Assembly (NCBI RefSeq): GCF_007830065.1
Contig: NZ_VLKK01000002.1
Coordinates: 1-64,000 of the forward strand
From: Sphingobium wenxiniae
GTDB taxonomy: Bacteria > Pseudomonadota > Alphaproteobacteria > Sphingomonadales > Sphingomonadaceae
Reading direction: 5' to 3'
DNA: 64,000 nt
In this document: piece after piece, positions 50,773 to 59,216 of the stretch
Position numbering within the stretch: position 1 is the first letter of the stretch
Layout: the number at the start of each line of letters is the position of its first letter
Made by a program: the position numbers and the translations under genes
Notes under the pieces: generated by a model
Databases searched by the model: none
What the model was told of the DNA's origin: nothing
What the model saw: the letters and a program-made list of their open reading frames with translations, nothing else

Positions 50773-51818
50773 GCGACCACCGGGGGATTGCGGAAGGCGC
50801 GTTCGGATCGCTCCGTGAGGCCGATGGCTTCCTCCCCGTCCCATGTCCAGCGTGCGAAGGCGGGTACGAAATAGCCGGTGGGATTGTCCGGTTTCGCCCC
50901 GATATTCAGGCCCTGCATCTCATCGGCCATGGTCGAGAAGCCCGAATGCACGACCTCGCCCTCAAAATGATGTTCGCCAATGTCGGATCGCAGCACCAAT
51001 TTCAGCTTTTCTCCCGCATATTGCAGTTCCCGTCCCAGGCGCGGGCACTCAACGACGCTCGCAAATTCATAGCGTCCGTCGATATAAACGAAGGCGGTGT
51101 CGAGCGTGACCTTGCCCTCCGGGTTCCACATGCGCTGCATGCCGAAACCCTTGCCGCTCGGGTAGAGTGCGCTTATCAGCGCGTGGCCCGCGAACTGGTC
51201 CATCCTGACACCGCGCTGGCCGCGCGAATGGTCGCGCACGCCCGTGCCGTTGAAAGGCTTCGTCTCGCCGTCGATCGTGATCGTGCCGCTCACCGTATAG
51301 AGTTGCTGATAATGATCCTTGGCCCAGGCCTGATCGGCCATCGATCCGCCGCCATGCTTGCTTTCCGCCGATGAATGGGCGTCCCATACCGGACCCGCCA
51401 TGTCGAGTTGCAAATCGAACCCGAGGATCTCGCGCGCGCCGTCCTGAGCGAAGCCCGTCCGCAGCGCCTCTGGCGCGGTCCGATAGGCGATGCCGTCATA
51501 GGTCAGCCGCCAGCGCTTCCACGGCTCCAGGCACTGGGCCCGCAGATTGGGGCCGGCCGGACGCATATCCGCCGGAACGCGCATGTAGGATTTCGACCAG
51601 AGCGTCCCCTGATTGTTCGGCAGGTGCAACTGCACATAATCTTCCCAAATGCCGAAATCGTCCGGCCAGGTGCCCAGATGCAGCCACATGGAGATGCCCA
51701 GCGCCGGATCGCTCAGCGCGAACATCACATTCTCGGCGAAACGATATTGCCCGGTCGACTCGGCCATCATGCGCTCACGCGCGGGATCAAAACCGAGTGA
51801 TAAATCTGTCACGACCAT
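50769..51818 (-). CDS. Conserved hypothetical protein, lipocalin/CrtC-like beta-barrel type
   Basis: 349 aa. Rich in beta-strand pattern with conserved Trp, Tyr and Gly: WLHLGTWPDDFGIWEDYVQL, FNGTGVRDHSRGQRGVRM (~195-212), and FARWTWDGEEAIGLTERSER at the end. The GxGxRDHSxGxR signature is like that of large unknown families related to hydroxyneurosporene synthase and AttH-type lipocalins, which bind hydrophobic ligands. No catalytic motif can be named with certainty. Coupled to the phosphotransferase and divergent from the ThDP enzyme operon, it may bind or hydrate a terpenoid- or steroid-like substrate. Function is unknown. Confidence 0.6.
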   Translation of the reverse strand: MVVTDLSLGFDPARERMMAESTGQYRFAENVMFALSDPALGISMWLHLGTWPDDFGIWEDYVQLHLPNNQGTLWSKSYMRVPADMRPAGPNLRAQCLEPWKRWRLTYDGIAYRTAPEALRTGFAQDGAREILGFDLQLDMAGPVWDAHSSAESKHGGGSMADQAWAKDHYQQLYTVSGTITIDGETKPFNGTGVRDHSRGQRGVRMDQFAGHALISALYPSGKGFGMQRMWNPEGKVTLDTAFVYIDGRYEFASVVECPRLGRELQYAGEKLKLVLRSDIGEHHFEGEVVHSGFSTMADEMQGLNIGAKPDNPTGYFVPAFARWTWDGEEAIGLTERSERAFRNPPVVA

Positions 51819-51918
51819 CTCTTATACTCTCCTTTCCTGACTCCACAGGCCAGGCTTTTTGTCATTCGCGTGGGTTGGGGATAGCCGGTATTGCGCGCCC
51901 CGCCGCCACCTCAACTGT

Positions 51919-51934
51919 TATCCATAAGTGGATA
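51919..51934. promoter_or_regulatory. TATCCA-N4-TGGATA dyad
   Basis: Six-base perfect arms with a TAAG spacer, 101 bases upstream of the minus-strand hypothetical gene. The surrounding GTTATCCA/TGGATACC resembles sites at 47129 and 30042. Candidate operator for a FadR/GntR-type regulator. Confidence 0.45.
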
Positions 51935-52055
51935 CCTAGGGTCTCGTCACCCATAAGGGGGCGGCATCGGGTAAGCAATAGAAAGCGCAGCAGCAGGCGG
52001 CGTATGATAGCCCTGGCGATTACGGCGGGCTTCCAAGCGGCTTGGACGCCGTTGC

Positions 52056-52097
52056 CCCATAATGCCTCGCCCGGCACGCCCGCGACAGCATTATGGG
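52056..52097. promoter_or_regulatory. 10-bp inverted repeat CCCATAATGC / GCATTATGGG
   Basis: Perfect 10-base arms at 52056-52065 and 52088-52097 separated by 22 bases. The spacing of about three helical turns centre to centre would place two identical half-sites on one DNA face. Likely regulatory. Confidence 0.45.
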
Positions 52098-52223
52098 AAC
52101 CTATATGCCTGATATGACGATCGCCATGGACAAGCCGAAAGGACAGCGTGCCGGATGGACAAGATATCATCTCACCTATGTTGTCCCGTCGGACTGGTTG
52201 ACTCATCTCCCCTGACCTCGGCA

Positions 52224-52247
52224 TAATTAAGGCAATTGGGTTAATTA
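52224..52247. promoter_or_regulatory. 24-bp interrupted AT-rich palindrome before the ThDP enzyme gene
   Basis: TAATTAA at 52224-52230 and TTAATTA at 52241-52247 flank a centred CAATTG (52233-52238) with GG on each side. Every base except the two GG pairs is symmetrical. It lies 41 bases before the start codon of the ThDP gene, in an otherwise GC-rich region. Strong candidate operator. Confidence 0.6.
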
Positions 52248-52287
52248 CCTGCCCGGCCGACCGGCCTGCACACCATAAGGACTGAAT

Positions 52288-53949
52288 ATGGAAAACGGAG
52301 AGACGCAGGCGACGCCTGGAAAAACCGGCGCCCACGAGATCGTCGATTTCATGGTCGACCATGGCTACGACCATATATTCGGGCTTCCGGGCAGCCAGCT
52401 CGTCTCGATCTTCCATACTTTGCAAAGGACCGACATCACCTTCGTGCCCACCATCCACGAATCGGTGACGGTGGCCGCGGCGGACGGCTATGCGCGCGTG
52501 AAGGGCTCGGCGATGGCAATGCTCTACATGCTGCCGGGCACCGCCAACGGGCTCGCCAACATCTACAATGCCGGACGCGACGATTCACCGCTGATCCTGC
52601 TGTCCTCGCAGCAGGTATCGACCGCGCGCACGGAGCTGGGCGCCTATTGCGAAGGCGACACAGTGCCTCTGGTCAAGCCCTTCACCCGGTTGGCGCATGA
52701 ACTGACCAAGGGCGCGTCGCCGCGCAGTTGGCTGGAACATGCCAAGCGCGTGGCGGAAGGGACGCCGGGCGGTCCCGTCTTCCTGTCGATGTGCGAGGAT
52801 GTGTTGCGGGATCCCGCCCCGGTCAAGACGGAACGCTATTCGAGCCATGGCGCGCCGTCCGTGCCCGATGTCGGCGCCGTGGCCGATCAGTTGCGCACCG
52901 CCGAGCGTCCGCTGATCGTGGTGGGCGGACAGGTGCGCAGGCTCGGCGGCGCGCAGGCGCTCGAACAGCTGGCCGAGCGCCACAACATCCCGGTTGTCTA
53001 CGAAAGCGGCCTGATCGACGCATTGGGCATCGCACCGGGGCACAGCCATTGCCGGGGCGGCATGGCGATGTCGGGCCTTGAGCCAGATGCCGACGTGGTG
53101 CTGCTGCTCGGCACCCGGGCGATGACCGAGGCAAGCCCGCGCAAGGGCGAGTATTTCGCCAAGGCGCGCTTCGTGGCGCAGGTGAATGTCGATCCCAAGC
53201 GGCTGGAGGCGATGCGCCGTTTCGACTGGATATCGGCGAGCGATCCGGCCGTTTTCACCGCCACCCTGCTGGAAGCTCTCGACGCGGCGCCGCCGGCCGC
53301 GACGCTGATCGCCGCGCGGGCCGACTGGTGCGTGCCCAGGGTGGCCGCGCGGCGGCCCGGCAATGCCCTGGCCCGCCTGTTCGACGGCTTTGAAAAATGC
53401 GTCGCGCCGCTCCATGACGCCATGGAGCGCGGCTGGCTGGTGGACGAATCGGTCATGGCATCGGGCTTCGTCATAAATGCGCAGACCGCAAGGGACGGGC
53501 GGCGCTATGCCGGGACCAACGGCGCGTCGCTGGGCTGGGCGACCGGCGCGGCGGCAGGCATTGCACTGGCCTCGGGCGAGCCGGTGACATGCGTTCTGGG
53601 CGATGGCAGCGTGCGGTTCGGCATGGCGGGCCTGTGGACGCTGAAGGCGATGAACCTGCCCGTCACGCTGATCGTTCTCGACAATCACGGCTATGGTTCG
53701 ACCCGTAATTATGAACGGCAATATCTCGCGGAGCTGGGACGCGACGCCAGTCCGCAAAAGCCCGGCTATCTCAACATGGACATGCGCGAGACAGGCCCGG
53801 ATCTGGCGGAGATGATCCGGGGCTTTGGCATACCCTGCCGCCGCCTGTCGCCGGATGACGACCTGCGCGCCGCGGTGGAGGAGGCATGGGCGGATTCGGC
53901 CAACGGTCCCAACGCCCTGTTGATGCCGGTCGGTTTCGAGGATCAGTGA
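52288..53949 (+). CDS. ThDP-dependent enzyme, benzoylformate decarboxylase/acetolactate synthase-like
   Basis: 553 aa. Three-domain ThDP fold: an N-terminal PYR domain with FVPTIHESVTVAAADGYAR (catalytic Glu), a middle Rossmann-like domain, and the PP domain with VLGDGSVRFGMAGLW...LDNHGYG (~430-470). The intact Glu argues against glyoxylate carboligase. Decarboxylation or carboligation of a 2-oxo acid or aldehyde is expected. It begins after a palindrome and is followed after seven bases by a GlcD-like oxidase and then a GMC oxidoreductase. This trio looks like a 2-hydroxy acid to aldehyde route. Confidence 0.9.
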   Translation: MENGETQATPGKTGAHEIVDFMVDHGYDHIFGLPGSQLVSIFHTLQRTDITFVPTIHESVTVAAADGYARVKGSAMAMLYMLPGTANGLANIYNAGRDDSPLILLSSQQVSTARTELGAYCEGDTVPLVKPFTRLAHELTKGASPRSWLEHAKRVAEGTPGGPVFLSMCEDVLRDPAPVKTERYSSHGAPSVPDVGAVADQLRTAERPLIVVGGQVRRLGGAQALEQLAERHNIPVVYESGLIDALGIAPGHSHCRGGMAMSGLEPDADVVLLLGTRAMTEASPRKGEYFAKARFVAQVNVDPKRLEAMRRFDWISASDPAVFTATLLEALDAAPPAATLIAARADWCVPRVAARRPGNALARLFDGFEKCVAPLHDAMERGWLVDESVMASGFVINAQTARDGRRYAGTNGASLGWATGAAAGIALASGEPVTCVLGDGSVRFGMAGLWTLKAMNLPVTLIVLDNHGYGSTRNYERQYLAELGRDASPQKPGYLNMDMRETGPDLAEMIRGFGIPCRRLSPDDDLRAAVEEAWADSANGPNALLMPVGFEDQ

Positions 53950-53956
53950 CGCAGCC

Positions 53957-55348
53957 ATGACCGACCTGTCCTTTCCGCCCCGCCCCGACCACAGCGCCGG
54001 TGTCGCCGCCTTCGCCACGGCATTCGGCGATCGGTTCACCACCTCCGCCAGCGTGTGCGGCCTGCACGGCAACAGCAGCGGCATCCGCCTGCCGACCGAC
54101 GGGGTGCTCTATGCCAGCACGACGCAGGAGATCGTGGAGGCGCTGCGCCTGTGTCGCGACCATGGCATGCCTTTGATCCCCTGGGGCGCGGGCACGTCCG
54201 TCGACGGCAATACGGCCGCGCTGCTTGGGGGAATCTCGCTGGACCTGTCGCGGATGGACGCGGTGCTGCGGCTGTCGGCGGAGGATCAGGACTGCACGGT
54301 GCAGGCCGGGATCACGCGCGATGGGCTCAACAGCTATTTGCGCGACACGGGCCTGTTCTTTCCCATCGATGCCTGCCCCCATGCCTCCATCGGCGGCATG
54401 GCCAGCCTGCGCGCGTCGGGCACCACGGCGATCCGCTACGGCACCATGCGGGAACAGGTGCTGGGCCTTACCGTGGTTCTCGCCAATGGCGAGGTCATCA
54501 GGACGGGCGGGCGGGCGCGCAAGTCGGCGGCGGGTTACGACCTCACCCATCTGTTCGTCGGCGCGGCGGGTACGCTGGGCGTGATTACCGAGGTGACGCT
54601 GCGTCTTCAGGGCATACCCGAGACGATCATGGCCGCGACCTGCGCCTTTCCGGACCTGGAAGCAGCGATGAACACGGTGATCGCGACCATCCAGCTAGGC
54701 GTGCCCATAGCCAAGATCGAGATCATGGACGCGCTCCAGATCGAATATTGCAACGGATATATGAATCTCGGCCTGCCCAATCTGCCGCACCTCTTCATCG
54801 AGTTCGACGGCGTGCCGGAGGCAAACCGCGCCCATGCCGATCTGATGGAAGGCGTGGCGCGGGATTTCGGCGGCCAGGGCTTCGTCTTTGCGACCGATCG
54901 CGGCGAGCGGGAGCAGATATGGACCGCGCGCCACAATAACGGCGCGTCGTCGCTGCACGCCCGCCCCGGCAGCCTCGTCCTGGCCACCGACGTCACGGTC
55001 CCGATCTCCCGGCTGGCCGAATGTTTGAGCGAAACCCATGCCGACCTTGAAAAGGTGGATTTCCCCGGCCCCATCTCCGGCCATGTCGGCGATGGCAACT
55101 TTCACGTCCTGCTGCTACTCGACCCCAAGAGCGACAGGGAACAGGAGCAGGCGCATCGGTTCATGGACCGGCTGATCGAGCGCGCGATCCGCATGGACGG
55201 CACCTGTTCGGGCGAGCACGGCATGGGCCTCGCCAAGAAGAAGTGGGCGCCGGTCGAGTTCGGTGAGGGCGCCGTGGAAGCCATGCGGACGGTCAAGCGC
55301 GCCTTCGATCCGCTGAACATACTCAATCCCGGCAAGATATTCGACTGA
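53957..55348 (+). CDS. FAD-linked oxidase, glycolate oxidase GlcD / D-2-hydroxyacid dehydrogenase type
   Basis: 463 aa. It has a PCMH FAD-binding domain: WGAGTSVDGNTAALLGG (~77-93), SIGGMASLRASGTTAIRYG and ARKSAAGYDLTHLFVGAAGT; then the FAD-oxidase C domain with GHVGDGNFHVLL and TCSGEHGMGLAKKKW (conserved His residues). Enzymes of this family oxidise D-lactate, glycolate or other 2-hydroxy acids. With the ThDP decarboxylase upstream it may make the 2-oxo acid that the latter decarboxylates. It starts seven bases after the ThDP gene stop and ends 10 bases before the GMC gene. Confidence 0.9.
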   Translation: MTDLSFPPRPDHSAGVAAFATAFGDRFTTSASVCGLHGNSSGIRLPTDGVLYASTTQEIVEALRLCRDHGMPLIPWGAGTSVDGNTAALLGGISLDLSRMDAVLRLSAEDQDCTVQAGITRDGLNSYLRDTGLFFPIDACPHASIGGMASLRASGTTAIRYGTMREQVLGLTVVLANGEVIRTGGRARKSAAGYDLTHLFVGAAGTLGVITEVTLRLQGIPETIMAATCAFPDLEAAMNTVIATIQLGVPIAKIEIMDALQIEYCNGYMNLGLPNLPHLFIEFDGVPEANRAHADLMEGVARDFGGQGFVFATDRGEREQIWTARHNNGASSLHARPGSLVLATDVTVPISRLAECLSETHADLEKVDFPGPISGHVGDGNFHVLLLLDPKSDREQEQAHRFMDRLIERAIRMDGTCSGEHGMGLAKKKWAPVEFGEGAVEAMRTVKRAFDPLNILNPGKIFD

Positions 55349-55358
55349 GCAGCCCCGC

Positions 55359-57047
55359 ATGACATATAGCCACATCATCGTCGGGGGCGGGTCCTCGGGC
55401 GCCGTCATGGCGAGCCGCCTGTCCGAACGGAGCGCCAACACCGTTCTCCTGCTGGAAGCCGGCCCCGATACGCCGCCGGGCAAGGAGCCCGCCACCATTC
55501 TCGACAGCTATCCGGGCAGCGCCTATCTCGACGCGCGCTTCGTGTGGACGGACAGGCGCGTGACGGTTGCGCCGCGCGGCAACAATCCGCCGGGCGCGTC
55601 CCCGCCGCTGCGCCGCTACGAACAGGGCAGGGTTCTGGGCGGCAGTTCGGCGATCAATGGGCAGATGGCCAATCGCGGCGTGCCATGGGACTATGAGGAA
55701 TGGGTCAGGCGCGGCGCGGCCGGCTGGGGCTGGGACGATGTCCTGCCCTATTTCCGCAAGCTGGAGAACGACCGGGATTTCAGCGGATCGCTGCACGGAA
55801 ATGACGGGCCGCTCCCGATCCGCCGCGTCCCGGTCGACCGCTGGCCCGGCCAGGCCAAGGCGTTCTCGGCCGCCCTGACCGAAGCAGGGCTGCCCTTCCT
55901 CGCCGACCAGAACGGCCAGTTCGAGGACGGCCACTATCCGACGACCATTTCCAACATAGACGACCATCGGGTGAGTGTCGCCATGGCGTGGCTGACGCCC
56001 GCGGTGCGCGCGCGCAAGAACCTGACGATCCGCACGGACGCCACGGTCGAGAGCCTGCTGTTCGACGGCGCGCGCGTCACCGGCGTGCGGGTGCGGGGCG
56101 AGGATATCGCGGGCAATACCGTCATCCTGTGCGCCGGCGCGTTGTTCACGCCGGCAATATTGCTGCGCGCAGGCATCGGCCCGGCGGCCGATCTGCGCGA
56201 AATCGGCATCGATGTGCGTGCCGACCAGCCCGGCGTGGGACGGGGCCTGTCCGACCATCCTTCGGTCGCGATCGCCAGTTTCCTGCCGCCCGCCTCTCGC
56301 CTGCGGGGCGAGCGGCGGCACATCACGCTGGGACTGCGCTTCTCCACCGACGCGGCCCGGTATCCGGCCGGCGACATGACCGGCATCGTGTCCACCAAGG
56401 CGGCATGGCACGCGGTGGGCGAGCGGCTCGGCACGCTCGCCATCTGGATCAACCGGCCGATGTCGGAAGACGGGCGGGTGTGGCTGGTGTCCGCCGACCC
56501 CGCCGCGCCCGCTTCGGTCGATTTCAGCCTGCTGTCCGACAGCCGCGATGTCGAACGGCTGATGGCGGGCTTTCGCCGCATGGCGGCGGTCCATATGTCG
56601 CCGCTGATGGCCGATGCGATCTCCGACCCGTTCCCCGCCAGCTATAGCGAGAAGGTGCGGCAGATCGGCACGATCAACCTGAAGAACCGCATCCTCACCC
56701 GGATCGCGGCACTGTTCCTCGACGGTCCGGCGTGGATGCGCCGGCAGTTTCTCGAACGCGCGGTGATGGAGGGCGACACGCTCGCCACGCTGATGACCGA
56801 CGACGCGAAGCTGGAGGCGTTCATCCGCTCGGCCGTCGCGGGCGTCTGGCATGCGACTTGCTCCTGCCGGATGGGGGCGCCGGACGACCGCATGGCGCCC
56901 CTGCTCCCCGATGGCCGGGTCAAGGGCATCGCGGGATTGCGCGTGGCGGACGCCTCCGCCTTCCCGTCGATCACCGGCGGCAACACCAATATTCCCACCA
57001 TCATGCTGGCGGAAAAAATGGCGCAGACGATATTGGACGAAGGCTGA
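55359..57047 (+). CDS. GMC-family FAD-dependent alcohol dehydrogenase/oxidase
   Basis: 562 aa. FAD motif HIIVGGGSSGAVMASRLSER near the N-terminus, then LGGSSAINGQMANRG and DYEEWVRRGAAGWGWDDVLPYF (GMC signature). The C-terminus has VAGVWHATCSCRMG (catalytic His) and FPSITGGNTNIPTIM, where the second His/Asn position is Asn. The fold oxidises primary alcohols, choline or long-chain and polyether alcohols. It is third in the ThDP-GlcD-GMC operon and is followed by a hairpin at 57086. The sequence is closest to choline/PEG dehydrogenase-like members of unknown substrate. Confidence 0.92.
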   Translation: MTYSHIIVGGGSSGAVMASRLSERSANTVLLLEAGPDTPPGKEPATILDSYPGSAYLDARFVWTDRRVTVAPRGNNPPGASPPLRRYEQGRVLGGSSAINGQMANRGVPWDYEEWVRRGAAGWGWDDVLPYFRKLENDRDFSGSLHGNDGPLPIRRVPVDRWPGQAKAFSAALTEAGLPFLADQNGQFEDGHYPTTISNIDDHRVSVAMAWLTPAVRARKNLTIRTDATVESLLFDGARVTGVRVRGEDIAGNTVILCAGALFTPAILLRAGIGPAADLREIGIDVRADQPGVGRGLSDHPSVAIASFLPPASRLRGERRHITLGLRFSTDAARYPAGDMTGIVSTKAAWHAVGERLGTLAIWINRPMSEDGRVWLVSADPAAPASVDFSLLSDSRDVERLMAGFRRMAAVHMSPLMADAISDPFPASYSEKVRQIGTINLKNRILTRIAALFLDGPAWMRRQFLERAVMEGDTLATLMTDDAKLEAFIRSAVAGVWHATCSCRMGAPDDRMAPLLPDGRVKGIAGLRVADASAFPSITGGNTNIPTIMLAEKMAQTILDEG

Positions 57048-57085
57048 TCCAGGCAGGCCGCCACGATCCCGGCATCTGGGCGCGC

Positions 57086-57104
57086 GGCGATGCTCGTCAT
57101 CGCC
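57086..57104. terminator. Hairpin between convergent GMC and SDR genes
   Basis: GGCGATG-CTCGT-CATCGCC forms a 7-base perfect stem 39 bases after the GMC stop, with the SDR gene converging 29 bases further on. Likely terminator for one or both. Confidence 0.5.
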
Positions 57105-57132
57105 CGCACGGGGACGGCGATGCCGGCGGCTT

Positions 57133-57996
57133 TCAGGACGTTGCGGTGAGGCGGGCGAGCGCTTCGCCGATATCGTCGCTTGTCCAGCGATCCTGCTCAT
57201 AACGCCTGTCGGATAGCGCCGGCGGATCGATAAGGGAAAGCGTTCGGCCATTGAAGCGGACCACCTGCCCGGTCACGGAAGAGGCGGAGTCGGAGAGCAG
57301 CCAGGCGATGGCCGGCGCGATCTCCGACGGGTCGGGCATTGCGGCGAACTCGCCCGCCTGCGCCCCATGATCGTTGCCCTCGCCCTCGCCGTCCAGCGTC
57401 GGATCGGTCATCCGCGTCGCGGCGAGCGGCGCCAGCGCATTCACGCGGATGCCATAAGGCGCCACATCGCGGGCAAGTCCATAGGTAAAGGACAGGATTG
57501 CGCCCTTGGACGCGCCATAGACCGCCCGTTGCGGCGCGCCCAGCGCCCCGGCCGATGCGATGTTGACCACGGCCCCCGATCCCTGTGCGCGGAAATAGGT
57601 CGCCGCGTGAATGGCGCAGTAGAGCGAGCCGAGGACATTGACCTCCACGGCCGTGCGGACGCGTACGGGATTTTCCTCCCAGGGCATGGCGCGATAGTGC
57701 AGCCCGGCATTGTTCACGAGGCCATCGAAGCGCCCGAAATGCGCAGCGGTATCGCCGACCATGCGTTCCGCCATGTCCCAATCGGCGACGGAACCGGGGA
57801 CGGCCAGCGCCCTGCCCCCGGCTGCGGCGATCTCCTCCACACGCTCGGCCACCAGAACGGGGTCGAGATCATTGACAGCAACGCGCGCGCCTGCCGATGC
57901 GAGATGGAGCGCGGTCGCCCGGCCGAGGCCGCGGCCGGCGCCCGTGACGAGCACGACCTTGCCGGCAAGCCGCCCCACCCCTGTCGCAACCGTCAC
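57133..57996 (-). CDS. Short-chain dehydrogenase/reductase with C-terminal extension
   Basis: 287 aa. TGAGRGLG, LVNNAGLH, VNIASAGAL and YGASKGA make a full SDR triad. After the usual end (SVTGQVVRFNGRTL) about 30 extra residues follow (YEQDRWTSDDIGEALARL), as in hydroxysteroid/MFE-2-type and acyl-CoA-linked SDRs. It shares an ATGA overlap with the Rieske gene before it, so both are coupled. It may oxidise the alcohol formed by the Rieske oxygenase. Confidence 0.91.
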   Translation of the reverse strand: MTVATGVGRLAGKVVLVTGAGRGLGRATALHLASAGARVAVNDLDPVLVAERVEEIAAAGGRALAVPGSVADWDMAERMVGDTAAHFGRFDGLVNNAGLHYRAMPWEENPVRVRTAVEVNVLGSLYCAIHAATYFRAQGSGAVVNIASAGALGAPQRAVYGASKGAILSFTYGLARDVAPYGIRVNALAPLAATRMTDPTLDGEGEGNDHGAQAGEFAAMPDPSEIAPAIAWLLSDSASSVTGQVVRFNGRTLSLIDPPALSDRRYEQDRWTSDDIGEALARLTATS

Positions 57997-59198
57997 GCCG
58001 CGATGATTTCGCGCACCTTTTCAGCCGGTTTGACGCCGACCCCCTCGTCCAGCGCGTCATGCAGCCAGGTGAGCGCAGGCTCGTTCCGGCCGAACAGGAT
58101 TTCGGGCAACATACCCGATTCCAGGTTCTTATATGCGCCGCCGCAAACCCAGTAATCTTCCTGCTGGAGAACTTTGTAAAAGACATCGAAGCGGTTCTGA
58201 ATGAGTTGCTTCACCTCCTCTGAAGGATCGGCCTCGCGGCTGAAGAAGGCCATCTTCGTATTCTGCTCCGCCACGCTTGCGCCCGGATAAAGCTGTTTGA
58301 CCGATAGAGTTTCCGGATAGAGCGCCATGATCGTATTGGGATAGATGAAGTGCAGGATGCTGAAATGGCTGTGCACGTCCTGCCACTCGGATTCGGGCAC
58401 GTTGCGGAGTTCCTCCAGCGACTTGCTGGGCCAGGCGAGATACCAATGCTGGCCCTTGTCGCCGAAGCGGACATGATGGGCGCAGTTCTTCACCTTGTAG
58501 CTGAAATCGGCGGAATGCAGCACGTGGAAGTGATAATTCTCGCAATAGCTGTCGAGCGCCAGCTTCCAGTTGGCGCGGGTTTCGAGATCGCGCCGCCCGA
58601 CCAACGTATTGCGCTCCAGATGCCAGCCGCGCAGCAGATCTTCGCCGCCCGACAGGAAGCTGTCGAGATCCATGGCTGCGCCGGGCGTCAGTACCGCGAA
58701 GATCATGCCATGCCGCTCTTCGCACGGCAGCTCGACCAGACCCAGCGTCGCCTTGTCGACATCGCCGAACAGATTGTTGGCCGGGAGCGACGCCAGCGCG
58801 CCGTTCAGGTCGAACGACCAGGCATGATAGGGGCAGGTGAAACGCTTCTGCTTGCCGCAGGGTTCTTCCGTCAGCTTGGCGCCGCGATGGCGGCAGGCAT
58901 TGACGAACGCCTTCGCCTGGCCCTGTTCGTTACGGACGACCAGCACCGAAACGCCGGTTTCCTCATGCAGCTTGAAGCTGCCCGGTTCACGCAGTTCGGC
59001 GGTGAATGCGACGACCAGCGGCGTCTCGCGGAACAGCTTCGTGCGCTCCGTCTGGAACCGCTCCTCGTCGAGATAATCGCCGGCGGGAACGCGGCGGACG
59101 TCGTCGACCATATGGGTCGTTCCGGCCGCCATCAGCCGCAGCAGTTCCCGCGCCATGTCGTTGATCGCTTCGCGATTCTCAATGTCCTTCATCATCAT
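57993..59198 (-). CDS. Rieske non-heme iron oxygenase, alpha subunit (second)
   Basis: 401 aa; three consecutive ATG codons at the start, of which 59192-59198 are all possible after GGAGAG. Rieske domain: CRHRGAKLTEEPCGK then CPYHAWSFDLNG. Catalytic domain: WKLALDSYCENYHFHVLHSA (~205-224) with the iron His residues. It is shorter than the 28608 enzyme by ~60 residues and differs strongly, so they have different substrates. No ferredoxin, reductase or beta subunit is near. A TetR gene lies 18 bases upstream and an SDR overlaps its end. Confidence 0.93.
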   Translation of the reverse strand: MMMKDIENREAINDMARELLRLMAAGTTHMVDDVRRVPAGDYLDEERFQTERTKLFRETPLVVAFTAELREPGSFKLHEETGVSVLVVRNEQGQAKAFVNACRHRGAKLTEEPCGKQKRFTCPYHAWSFDLNGALASLPANNLFGDVDKATLGLVELPCEERHGMIFAVLTPGAAMDLDSFLSGGEDLLRGWHLERNTLVGRRDLETRANWKLALDSYCENYHFHVLHSADFSYKVKNCAHHVRFGDKGQHWYLAWPSKSLEELRNVPESEWQDVHSHFSILHFIYPNTIMALYPETLSVKQLYPGASVAEQNTKMAFFSREADPSEEVKQLIQNRFDVFYKVLQQEDYWVCGGAYKNLESGMLPEILFGRNEPALTWLHDALDEGVGVKPAEKVREIIAA

Positions 59199-59216
59199 CT
59201 CTCTCCAGCTCTGCCT

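Larger units (their letters stand above)
51819..52287. promoter_or_regulatory. Divergent intergenic region with three separate dyads
   Basis: 469 bases with no gene. It contains TATCCA-TAAG-TGGATA (51919-51934, close to the minus-strand gene), CCCATAATGC/GCATTATGGG (arms at 52056 and 52088), and a long AT-rich palindrome at 52224-52247 (41-64 bases before the plus-strand start). Three symmetrical elements in one region indicate complex regulation of the two divergent operons. No terminator or RNA gene was seen. Confidence 0.5.

Noticed and set aside
52288-53949. Glyoxylate carboligase
   Set aside because: The carboligase has Val instead of the ThDP-activating Glu; here HES with Glu is present.
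55359-57047. Polyethylene glycol degradation operon based on GMC dehydrogenase
   Set aside because: The expected TonB receptor, transporter and AraC regulator of PEG operons are absent; the ThDP enzyme does not fit.
55323-57251. 642-codon minus-strand open frame opposite the GMC gene
   Set aside because: The opposite strand has complete GMC signatures; this frame is low-complexity and Arg-rich.
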